Below, piece after piece: positions 25,465-34,708 of a stretch of DNA of 39,443 nucleotides (position 1 is its first letter; each line of letters opens with the position of its first letter). A program made the translations under genes and the position numbers. The notes beneath the pieces were generated by a model. The model saw only the letters and a program-made list of their open reading frames with translations, did no database searches and was not told the origin of the DNA. This DNA comes from Deltaproteobacteria bacterium HGW-Deltaproteobacteria-14. Its GTDB lineage: Bacteria > Myxococcota_A > UBA9042 > PHBI01. The stretch is taken from positions 48,519 through 87,961 of the forward strand of contig PHBI01000023.1 of assembly GCA_002841945.1 (NCBI GenBank). Direction: 5' to 3'.

Positions 25465-27807
25465 TCAGCGGACCCAGTGGCGGATGTCGAGGCCGTTGAA
25501 GACGGTGCAGTTGGCCTCCGCGGACGTGCCGAAGCCGCAGGAGAAGCCGCCGATGGCGCTCGCCCCGGCGGTGGCGTGGGGGGTGTGGACCCAGGTGCCG
25601 CCGTTGCTCGCCTCGTGCGGGGAGACCGCGTAGGTGTTGGTGTTTCCGATGGCGTAGCACTGCGTCCCGTACGCCGGGACCTGGTCGTAGCACCACGTCT
25701 GGTTGCGCCCGTTGTCCGCGCTGCCGCTCGTCCAGGCGTTGTAGTTGGTCGTCCACGCCACGTTGAACTGCTGGCCGCTCTGCGACAGGATCTGGCGCGC
25801 CGGGTCGCCGTCGACCTCGATGCGCCACTCGGTCCAGGTCAGCGCGTTGATCGCCGCGTCCGAGACCTTCGCGTCCGAGGTGACCGGGGCCACCGCCATG
25901 TCGCCGAGGTTCTGCGCGGCGGTCGTGAACGGCAGCCCGTCCGAGGTGTGCTTGACGACCAGGGTCCAGCCGCCGCTGTCGAAGCTCATGTCGCACCAGA
26001 CCTCGAAGGCGTCGCTCGTCGCGCCGCCGTTGGGATCGATCCAGTAGCTGCCCGACGTGGCCGCGGCGTCCGCCGTCCTGATGGCCAGGCAGCTCGCCGC
26101 CGCCGAGCCCTGCGACAGCCCGAGCCCGGCGTTGCCCCGGAGATACACGAAGGCGGCGGCGGTGTTCGCGTGGTTCCCGCTCGATGACAGGAAGTCGTAG
26201 AAGTTCGCGGTCGTGGGGTACGCGTAGCAGGTGGCACCGCCCGGGAGCCCGGTCAGGACCTCGAAGCCGTTCGTCCCCCAGATGTCGGCGCCGCAGCCCC
26301 CCATGCCGCCCGACCCCGACGCCGCTGACGCGAGGCCGTCGTAGCTGTTGGCGGGTCCGTTCGGGAGCGTGCCGGTGGTCGGGAACTGGACGACCTCGCC
26401 GCTCTGCGGTCCGTAGATGATCCAGGCGTCGGAGCCGCCTTGGAGGAAGTCGATCGTCGTCGTCGGCAGCTTGTAGTAGCTGTCCGACGGGACACCCGAG
26501 CCCGCCGCGGCCGTCCCCTCGACGTTCGCCGGGCGCTTGAGGACGAGCGTCAGGGCCTCGCCGCTCAGCAGATCCATGTCGCAGTAGACCTCGAGCGGCG
26601 CGAACGCCCCGGCGTCGCCATCCGGGTCGACGGTGAAGAGGCCCGAGGTGGCGCCCGGGTCGCGCTCGAGGACCTCGGTGCACGACGCCGGCAGGTTCCG
26701 CAGCGTCCGCGCGAGGCCGGTCGCCGCGGCGAAGGCCGCGTCGAAGGGCTCGGGGGTGGGCGAGGCCGCGAGGTAGGCGGTCGTGACGCCGCTCCCCGCG
26801 CCGTTGACCGGGTTGTGGCCGCACTGCATCAGCCCGCCGCCGTCGGCGCTCAGCAGGACGTCGTACGCGATGACCGGGTAGGTCGTGTCGGCCGGCGGGG
26901 CGTTGCCCGCGAGGGCGCCGTCCGACGCGGTCGCCCGGGTCTTCAGCCGGCAGCCCGCGCCGAGCCTAGTGGTGTCGAGCCCGATGGCGACGTTCCAGTA
27001 GCGCTTGCCGGCCGGATCGCCGCCGACGGTCAGCGCCTCCTGCCCGGCGAAGACGGCGTACTGGAAGACGGCGTCGGCGGGATCGGGGTCGGGGGACGCG
27101 GCGCCGTAGGCGTTGCCCGGGCCGGCGGTCGGGTCGAGCACGACGTCGGCGAGCTCGTCGGCGTCGCAGTCGAGGCCGATGTCGTCGAGGTAGAGGTGGG
27201 TCGCCTGGGCGCTGCCGACGCCGCCGGTGCAGGCGAGCGCCAGCACGACCGTGGTGTCGCGCCCGCCCCCGGGCTTGAAGAGGAGATCGATGTTGGCGAC
27301 CGGCGGGCCGTCGTCGACGCAGTCGAGCTTGGCCGAGCAGAAGACGTCCGACAGCTCGACGGCGATGTCGAAGAACCCCTGGTTGGCCTGCCGCGCGACG
27401 ACGATGTCGAAGCTCACCGCGACGTCGGCGTTCTCCCGGCAGGTGACGGTCTTGGTCAGGGGCCCCGGGTTCTGGAAGTCGGTCAGCGCGACCTGGGGAT
27501 CGCCGCCGTAAAGATCGAGGATCTCGACCGTGACCTGGTTGTCGTTGGCGCCGGCGTCGCACGGCACGACGTAGGCGAGGCTGCCGGCCCCGTCGCCGTA
27601 GCGGTCGGCGTCGAGGTCGACCTGGGCGACCTGCTCGGTGAGCCCGTTGACCACCGTGACGCGGTAGCGCGCGTTGGTCACCCCCGCGAGGTTCAGCGGC
27701 GCGACCCGCACCTCCACCCCCGGACCGGACGGCCCCGGCGGCGTCTCGGACGCACAGCCAAAGGACACCGACGCGCACAGGGAGGCGAGCAGGAGGTACC
27801 GCATCAT
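25465..27807 (-). CDS. Fibrinogen-like domain lipoprotein (intact paralogue)
   Basis: A 780-residue lipoprotein (lipobox SFGC, Cys18). The N-terminal domain (about 25-365) is clearly homologous to that of the frameshifted protein at 142-4114 (shared YGDGAGSL.YV, VFCSAKLDC, YWNVAIGLD, YPVI.YDV). Two fibrinogen-C-like modules follow (about 375-560 and 572-780). The second has the better match: SCLAIR...TSGSYWIDPNGG...VWCDMSFDSGGWTLV. There is no C1q-like tail, unlike the paralogue. Fibrinogen-related domains usually bind glycans or acetylated groups, so a surface recognition role is likely but unproven. Two consecutive ATGs (27807 and 27804) are possible starts. It converges with the SatD operon, 12 bases away. 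Confidence 0.85.
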   Translation of the reverse strand: MMRYLLLASLCASVSFGCASETPPGPSGPGVEVRVAPLNLAGVTNARYRVTVVNGLTEQVAQVDLDADRYGDGAGSLAYVVPCDAGANDNQVTVEILDLYGGDPQVALTDFQNPGPLTKTVTCRENADVAVSFDIVVARQANQGFFDIAVELSDVFCSAKLDCVDDGPPVANIDLLFKPGGGRDTTVVLALACTGGVGSAQATHLYLDDIGLDCDADELADVVLDPTAGPGNAYGAASPDPDPADAVFQYAVFAGQEALTVGGDPAGKRYWNVAIGLDTTRLGAGCRLKTRATASDGALAGNAPPADTTYPVIAYDVLLSADGGGLMQCGHNPVNGAGSGVTTAYLAASPTPEPFDAAFAAATGLARTLRNLPASCTEVLERDPGATSGLFTVDPDGDAGAFAPLEVYCDMDLLSGEALTLVLKRPANVEGTAAAGSGVPSDSYYKLPTTTIDFLQGGSDAWIIYGPQSGEVVQFPTTGTLPNGPANSYDGLASAASGSGGMGGCGADIWGTNGFEVLTGLPGGATCYAYPTTANFYDFLSSSGNHANTAAAFVYLRGNAGLGLSQGSAAASCLAIRTADAAATSGSYWIDPNGGATSDAFEVWCDMSFDSGGWTLVVKHTSDGLPFTTAAQNLGDMAVAPVTSDAKVSDAAINALTWTEWRIEVDGDPARQILSQSGQQFNVAWTTNYNAWTSGSADNGRNQTWCYDQVPAYGTQCYAIGNTNTYAVSPHEASNGGTWVHTPHATAGASAIGGFSCGFGTSAEANCTVFNGLDIRHWVR

Positions 27808-27945
27808 GGATCACACGCTTGGCAGGAGGACCCGGTGAGGATGCCACGCGCGATGCGGCGCACGCAAGACACTACCGCGACGCACAGAGGCGAATCACCT
27901 TGTGGTCTTGCGCCATTAGCCCTCCAGATTGCGCGTAGCGAGCCG

Positions 27946-28623
27946 TCAGGCCGCGAGCACGCCCAGGGACTCGAGCAGGATCCGGACCACCTTCTGCTGC
28001 ATCGCAACACGGCGCTCCTCGGCGAACCCGAGCCAGGTCTCGATGCACAACCCGACGCACCCCGTGGCCTCGACGATGACCTCGGTCGACGAGGTCGCGA
28101 CCGGGTAGTAGTGCGGCGCCCAGAGCTCGTAGGGGTGCTCGAGGTCGGCGTTCATCGCGGCGACGACGGTGTCCACGACGGGCGGGCGCGGCTCGACGCC
28201 ATAGACGACCGTCTGCCCGAAGGAGACCGGGACCTCGGGGTGGAAGCGCTTCCAGCTCTCGTGCAGGGTCGCGATCAGCGCCGGCCGCTCGTCGAGGACG
28301 AGATCCATGAAGCGCCGGGCGAGGCGCCGCTCCGGCTCGGGCGCGGCCGCGTCCCCCGGAAAGCACCGGTTCAGATCGAGCCCTCCCGGCGCCGCCCGCT
28401 GACGCGCGCGGTAGGCCGGCGCGTTCATCACCGGGATGACGATGAGGCGCCCGGCGTCCGGGGTGAGGCCGCCCTCGAGGAGCTCGGCGAGGGCGTGGAC
28501 CCCCGCGACCTCGTCGCCGTGGATGCCGGCCTGGATGATCGCGGTCGGGCCCGGCGCGGCCGCGTCGAGCACGTGGACCGGGACGGTCGGGGTGAGAAAC
28601 GTCGTGCCGGTGGGGAGGGGCAT
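27946..28623 (-). CDS. Succinylglutamate desuccinylase/aspartoacylase-family hydrolase
   Basis: A 225-residue Zn-dependent amidohydrolase of the M14-related AstE/AspA family. Zn ligands His35 and Glu38 are in GIHGDEVAG and the third is His121 (ATLHES). The substrate-binding DLNRCFPG (Arg86) is present, and a candidate catalytic Glu lies in the C-terminal IVEATG or CIETW segment. It is shorter than AstE (about 320 aa), lacking much of the C-terminal beta-barrel domain. ATG 28623 has GGAG about 8 bases upstream. It follows gap on the same strand but a strong hairpin lies between them. The exact N-acyl substrate is unknown. Confidence 0.82.
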   Translation of the reverse strand: MPLPTGTTFLTPTVPVHVLDAAAPGPTAIIQAGIHGDEVAGVHALAELLEGGLTPDAGRLIVIPVMNAPAYRARQRAAPGGLDLNRCFPGDAAAPEPERRLARRFMDLVLDERPALIATLHESWKRFHPEVPVSFGQTVVYGVEPRPPVVDTVVAAMNADLEHPYELWAPHYYPVATSSTEVIVEATGCVGLCIETWLGFAEERRVAMQQKVVRILLESLGVLAA

Positions 28624-28649
28624 CTACGAGCTCCGGCGCCAATACGCGA

Positions 28650-28684
28650 ACGGCGCGCGCTCGGGGGGCCGAGGCGCGCGCCGT
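28650..28684 (-). terminator. Long GC-rich hairpin after gap
   Basis: A 15-base stem (28650-28664 with 28669-28684, one bulged G) has a GGGG loop. It starts 23 bases past the gap stop and lies within the leader of the downstream hydrolase gene. There is no U-tract. It likely terminates or attenuates gap transcription, or stabilises its 3' end. Confidence 0.6.
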
Positions 28685-28706
28685 CCGGGGAAACGGTCAG
28701 CGAGGA

Positions 28707-29708
28707 TCAGCGCTTGCCGACGATCTCCGCGAGGTCGACGAGGCGAGTGGCGTAGCCCATCTCGTTGTCGTACCAGCTGAGGATCTTCAGCATCGGGCCG
28801 ACCTTCATCGTCATCTTGCTGTCGATGATCGAGGAGAAGGGCTGGCCGACGATGTCGGTGGAGACCAGGTCGTCCTTCGAGAACCACAGGATCTTCGGGT
28901 GCTTCTCGGCGTAGGCGGCGAGGGCGGCGTGGGCCTCCTCGACGCTCGGATCGCGCTCGAAGAGCAGCGTCAGGTCGGCGATCGAGCCGGTCGGGTTGGT
29001 CGTGCGGACGGACATGCCGTCGAGCTTGCCGGCGAGCGCCGGGAGGACCAGGCCGACGGCCTTGGCGGCGCCGGTCGAGCTCGGCACGAGGTTCAGGGCG
29101 GCCGCGCGGCTCGCGCGGATGTCCTTCTTCTGCGGCGAGTCGAGCAGGCTCTGGCTGATCGTGTAGGCGTGGATCGTGTTCAGCACGCCGCTGGTGATCC
29201 CGAACGCCTCATGGAGGGCCTTGAGCGGCGCGGCGACGGCGTTGGTCGTGCAGGAGGCGTTCGAGATCAGGGTCTCGCCCTTCTCGATGGTGTCCTCGTT
29301 GACGCCCACGCACACCGTCTTGATGCCCTTCTCCTTGGCGGGAGCGGACAGCAGCACCTTCTTCGCGCCGCTGGCGAAGTGAGGCTGGACCTTCTCGCGG
29401 GTCAGGAAGACGCCGGTGCACTCGAGCAGGATGTCGATGCCGAGGTCGCCCCACTTGCAGTCCATGGGGTCGCGGTGCTCGGTCATGCTGATCTTGCGGC
29501 CGTCCACGTGGAGGGTGTCGCCCTCGAGGTGGGTCGGCTTGTCGAAGCGGCCCTGGACCGAGTCGTGCTTGAACAGGTAGGTGAGCGCGGCGTTGTCGGC
29601 GAGGTCGTTGATGGCGACCAGCTCGAGATCGGGTCGGGCCAGCGCGGTGCGCGCGGCGAGCCGACCGATGCGGCCGAAGCCATTGATGGCGATGCGGATC
29701 TTGGACAT
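28707..29708 (-). CDS. gap: Type I glyceraldehyde-3-phosphate dehydrogenase
   Basis: A 333-residue cytoplasmic glycolytic enzyme that oxidises glyceraldehyde-3-phosphate to 1,3-bisphosphoglycerate with NAD+. It has the Rossmann motif INGFGRIGR, Asp35 after beta-2 (INDLAD) favouring NAD+, catalytic Cys153 in SNASCTTNA and His180 in IHAYT. STGAAKAVG and WYDNEMGYA are also present. Two normally well-kept segments differ: HAYTISQ instead of HAYTNDQ-like, and RTTNPTGSIADLT instead of RVPTPNVSVVDL-like. GGGGGAG lies about 3-5 bases before ATG 29708. The pentose- and phosphoglycerate-pathway partners (pgk, tpi) are not adjacent. Confidence 0.96.
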   Translation of the reverse strand: MSKIRIAINGFGRIGRLAARTALARPDLELVAINDLADNAALTYLFKHDSVQGRFDKPTHLEGDTLHVDGRKISMTEHRDPMDCKWGDLGIDILLECTGVFLTREKVQPHFASGAKKVLLSAPAKEKGIKTVCVGVNEDTIEKGETLISNASCTTNAVAAPLKALHEAFGITSGVLNTIHAYTISQSLLDSPQKKDIRASRAAALNLVPSSTGAAKAVGLVLPALAGKLDGMSVRTTNPTGSIADLTLLFERDPSVEEAHAALAAYAEKHPKILWFSKDDLVSTDIVGQPFSSIIDSKMTMKVGPMLKILSWYDNEMGYATRLVDLAEIVGKR

Positions 29709-29808
29709 GAGCTCCCCCCGGTGTGGCCAGGTTCTTTGGACGGCCGGACTTTCGTCCGTCCGGTGCCGGTTGGCAAGTCCGGAGCGGCGGCCTCGCGGCG
29801 CTCCCGGG

Positions 29809-29829
29809 CGCGTGACGGCCTGTCACGCG
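29809..29829. promoter_or_regulatory. Perfect 8-bp dyad upstream of gap
   Basis: CGCGTGAC (29809-29816), GGCCT, GTCACGCG (29822-29829): a perfect dyad about 100 bases before the gap start. The half-site GTCACGCG occurs again at 29851-29858. This fits an operator for a dimeric repressor or activator of gap, though the regulator is unknown. Confidence 0.4.
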
Positions 29830-29955
29830 GGTCCCGTAACTCATTAGAGGGTCACGCGCCCTCGGGCGCGCCCCCCGCGGGCGGTCGAGAGCGGGCCCGC
29901 GGCGGATCGCAGACGTCCCGACGGCCACCGCGGCGCGCTTCGCCCCACCTCCTTG

Positions 29956-29984
29956 TTGACGCGCGTGATGCGACCCTGTATGTC
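29956..29984 (+). promoter_or_regulatory. Sigma-70-like promoter of the EF-G gene
   Basis: TTGACG (-35, 29956-29961), a 17-base spacer, and TATGTC (-10, 29979-29984). It is correctly oriented for the EF-G gene and is the best -35/-10 match in the region. Confidence 0.5.
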
Positions 29985-30136
29985 GTCGCCCCAATTCCCG
30001 GGAGCCACGCTCCCCTGCCCCGCGGCTCATCCGGCGGGGTCGACCGGGCGAGTCGCGTGAGGCTCGCTCGTCGTGCTTCACCGGTGGCGCACACCGAGTC
30101 CGGTCCGGCGCTTCCCTTCAGCCTGCAGAGCACAAG

Positions 30137-32230
<2,094 letters not shown>

Positions 32231-32277
32231 GACCCGCCCCGCGGGCCCGCCCGTGGGTAGGGACAGACCGACCGCGT

Positions 32278-32323
32278 GACGCCGAGGATCGCCCCCCGAG
32301 ATGGGGGAGCGGCCCTCGGCGTC
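32278..32323 (+). terminator. Long compound hairpin after the EF-G gene
   Basis: GACGCCGAGG (32278-32287) pairs perfectly with CCTCGGCGTC (32314-32323). Inside is a second stem, CCCCC (about 32293-32297) with GGGGG (32303-32307). It begins 48 bases after the EF-G stop. It lacks a T-tract, like the other hairpins here. Confidence 0.65.
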
Positions 32324-32427
32324 GCCGTATCCGGCCATGGGTTGTCGCCACCTCCCCCGTCCCGTAGCATCGCCCGTGGGTTCGCTGGCGGTGCCCCCCG
32401 CGCGCCGTCCACCGGGGAGGAAGAGCC

Positions 32428-32685
32428 ATGGATATCGAGGTCCTGATCAGCCGCAACGGCGTCGTCTGTGGCGACGACACGACAGAGGACGAGACCCTGC
32501 AGGCCGCGTGCGACCTGTGCGGGGCCACCCCCGACGCGGTCGCGTCGATCGCGCCCGAGGGGCGGGGCGGCCCCTACGTCTGCGCGTCCTGCCTGCGCGA
32601 CCGCCTCGAGGCGATGAGCGTGGCGCGGTGGCGTTTTCGCGCCGCACACAAGACCGGCCTACCGTGGGGCAAGATCACGAGCTGA
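32428..32685 (+). CDS. Small CxxC zinc-ribbon-like protein
   Basis: An 85-residue protein with two CxxC pairs (CDLC at about 28-31 and CASC at about 52-55) spaced like a zinc ribbon, and a basic C-terminal part (ARWRFRAAHKTG). A strong Shine-Dalgarno (GGGGAGGAAG) precedes ATG 32428, which supports it as a real gene. It sits alone between the EF-G terminator and convergent lipB. No named family recognised. Zinc binding is inferred from the Cys spacing. Confidence 0.7.
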   Translation: MDIEVLISRNGVVCGDDTTEDETLQAACDLCGATPDAVASIAPEGRGGPYVCASCLRDRLEAMSVARWRFRAAHKTGLPWGKITS

Positions 32686-32720
32686 TTCCTTGCCGCATCG
32701 CAACATGACGGGCGCCGAGG

Positions 32721-33386
32721 CTAGCCTTCGGCCGGCTCGACGCGCACGTCGGTGAGGCGGCGGCCGAAGCGAGCGCCGATAGCGGCGGCGAGGGACGCGA
32801 CGAGATCGGCGTGGGGCGGCGGGGCGACGCCGAGGGACGCGATCGAGCCCATCACGCCCGGCGACAGGCCGCAGGGCTGGATGCGCCGGAACTCGCTCAG
32901 ATCCGGCGCGACGTTCAGCGCGAAGCCGTGACAGGTGACCCAGCGGCTCACCGCGACCCCGATCGAGGCGAGCTTGCGCCCGTCGCACCAGACCCCGGTG
33001 TGCCCCTCGCGGCGCCCCGCCGGGAGGCCGAGCGCGGCGAGGACGTCGATCAGCGCCCGCTCGATCTCGCGCAGGACGCGGTGGACGTCGCGCTCGTCGG
33101 GGGCGAGCGCGAAGATCGGGTAGCCGACCAGCTGGCCGGGGCCGTGCCAGGTCACGTCGCCGCCGCGCTCGACCTCGATCACGGGCACCGCTCCCGGCGC
33201 GATCACGTGATCGCGGCTCGTCCTGCGGCGCCCGAGCGTGATCACCGCCGGGTGCTCGACGAGCAGCAGCGTGTCGACCCCGGCCCCGTCCGCGCGGGCC
33301 GCCGCCAGACGGCGCTGCAGCGCGAGGCACCACGCGTAATCGCGCGTCCCGAGATCGATGGCGACGAAGCTGGGGATTTCCACCAC
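32721..33386 (-). CDS. lipB: Octanoyltransferase (LipB)
   Basis: A 221-residue cytoplasmic enzyme that transfers octanoyl from acyl carrier protein to lipoyl domains, the first step of protein lipoylation. Family motifs are visible: HPAVITLGRR (about 45-54), RGGDVTWHGPGQLVGYP (74-90), catalytic Lys138 in GRKLASIGV, and catalytic Cys172 in IQPCGL. Start GTG 33386 (a second GTG follows directly); the ribosome site is poor. No lipA is adjacent. It is divergent from the M23-like gene, with only 56 bases between starts. Confidence 0.95.
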   Translation of the reverse strand: MVEIPSFVAIDLGTRDYAWCLALQRRLAAARADGAGVDTLLLVEHPAVITLGRRRTSRDHVIAPGAVPVIEVERGGDVTWHGPGQLVGYPIFALAPDERDVHRVLREIERALIDVLAALGLPAGRREGHTGVWCDGRKLASIGVAVSRWVTCHGFALNVAPDLSEFRRIQPCGLSPGVMGSIASLGVAPPPHADLVASLAAAIGARFGRRLTDVRVEPAEG

Positions 33387-33442
33387 GGCCGGCGGACGTT
33401 ACAGAACCTCCCCGCCCCGCGTCCACGGAGCAATCACCGCGC

Positions 33443-34708
33443 ATGAACCTTCGCCGCCCCCTCGCCCTGCTCGTCACCCTCGGGATCGGCCTGGGCCCGA
33501 CCGCCGCCGCCGGCGCCGCGCCCGAGGAAGACGACGACGACGTCGCGGTCGACGTCGCGTCCGACGACGACGACGACGCGCTCGCCGCGCGCCCCGCCGA
33601 TCCCGAGCGCTACGGCCCCTTCCACCTCAAGAACGGCCTCGTCCTCCCCTACCCCCTCGACAAGGTCTTCCGCGGCTTCGCCGACTGCCGCCGCGGCCGC
33701 CACCGCCACCCCGCCCTCGACATCGGCGGCGTCGGCCCGAGCTGGGGCCTCGGCACCCCCGTCCGCTCGATGGCGCGCGCCCGCGTCGTGCGCGTCGGCG
33801 CCCCCGAGGACGACCCCGAGCGCTGGGGCACGCGGCTGACCACAGCGGAGAAGGTCCGGCGCGGCAACCGCTGGCTCCCCACCTCGGCCGAGCTCCCCGA
33901 CTACGGCCGGGTCTGGTTCTTCACCTCCGACTACGGGCGCTCACGCACCGGCGTCTTCATCACCACCCGCGTCCTCGACGGCCGGCTCGAAGGCCACACC
34001 ATCACCTACATGCACCTCGCCGCGGTCTACCCCGGGATCGCCGTCGGCGACGTCGTCGAGGCCGGCCAGGAGATCGGCGCCCTCGGCGGGACCGCGGTCC
34101 TCGAGTCCGCCCCCCACGTCCACGTGTCGATCCACAACCGCCGCGATCGCGCCCTGGACGTCGGCCCCATCCTGGGGATCGGCCCGACCGCCGCCCAGTG
34201 TCGCCGCGGCAAGCGGGGCGAGCGGGCGCTGCGGGCCAGGTACTCGCGCAACGCGGTCAAGCTGATGGCCGAGCTGCGCCGCGACGAGGAGCGGACCGCG
34301 ACCCGGAGCGCCGCGCCGACCAGCTGCGGCAGCTGGACCTACGAGGGCGCCTTCGAGCCGGGCGACAGCGTGGTCCGGCACCGCGTCCTGCTGCCGCCCG
34401 CGGAGGGCGCCGCGACCATCACGGTCGAGCGGACCGACGCGCTGCGGACCAAGTGGCGGCCCAAGCTCGAGCTCCGGGACGCCTGGGGGACGACCCTGTG
34501 GAGCGGCTCCAAGGCCGACCGCGCGGACGTGCGCCGCTTCGGGCTGAAGGGCGGCGAGAGCGGGCGCCGCAGAAAGCCCGCGGCGCTCACCGTCGCGCCG
34601 CCCGAGCCGACCGCGCTGGCCGTCGTCGTCACCGCCTGGGGCAAGGGCTGGCCGCCGCCGGGCGCCCGCTACCGCCTGACCGTCACCCGGCCGTGTGCGG
34701 CCCCTTGA
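33443..34708 (+). CDS. Exported M23 (LytM)-family peptidase-like protein
   Basis: A 421-residue protein with a signal peptide (about 1-25), an Asp-rich acidic stretch (29-46), and an M23 metallopeptidase domain (about 60-245). Zn ligands are present: His89 and Asp93 (HPALD), His191 (YMHL), and His225/His227 (HVHVSIH). It is therefore probably an active peptidoglycan endopeptidase, with unusual insertions between the first and second motifs. The C-terminal about 110 residues look like a beta-sandwich of PPC type (FEPGDSVVRHRVLLPP...ITVERTDALRTKWRPKLELRD). The 3' end overlaps the convergent symporter gene by 26 bases. Confidence 0.83.
   Translation: MNLRRPLALLVTLGIGLGPTAAAGAAPEEDDDDVAVDVASDDDDDALAARPADPERYGPFHLKNGLVLPYPLDKVFRGFADCRRGRHRHPALDIGGVGPSWGLGTPVRSMARARVVRVGAPEDDPERWGTRLTTAEKVRRGNRWLPTSAELPDYGRVWFFTSDYGRSRTGVFITTRVLDGRLEGHTITYMHLAAVYPGIAVGDVVEAGQEIGALGGTAVLESAPHVHVSIHNRRDRALDVGPILGIGPTAAQCRRGKRGERALRARYSRNAVKLMAELRRDEERTATRSAAPTSCGSWTYEGAFEPGDSVVRHRVLLPPAEGAATITVERTDALRTKWRPKLELRDAWGTTLWSGSKADRADVRRFGLKGGESGRRRKPAALTVAPPEPTALAVVVTAWGKGWPPPGARYRLTVTRPCAAP

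Larger units (their letters stand above)
29709..30136. other. Divergent gap / fusA promoter region
   Basis: A region of 428 bases between two divergent housekeeping genes. It holds a dyad near gap (29809-29829) and a sigma-70-like promoter for the EF-G gene (29956-29984), listed separately. A weak hairpin GAGGG/CCCTC (29847-29863) is also present. I see no coding sequence; the EF-G leader would be about 145 bases long. Confidence 0.55.
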
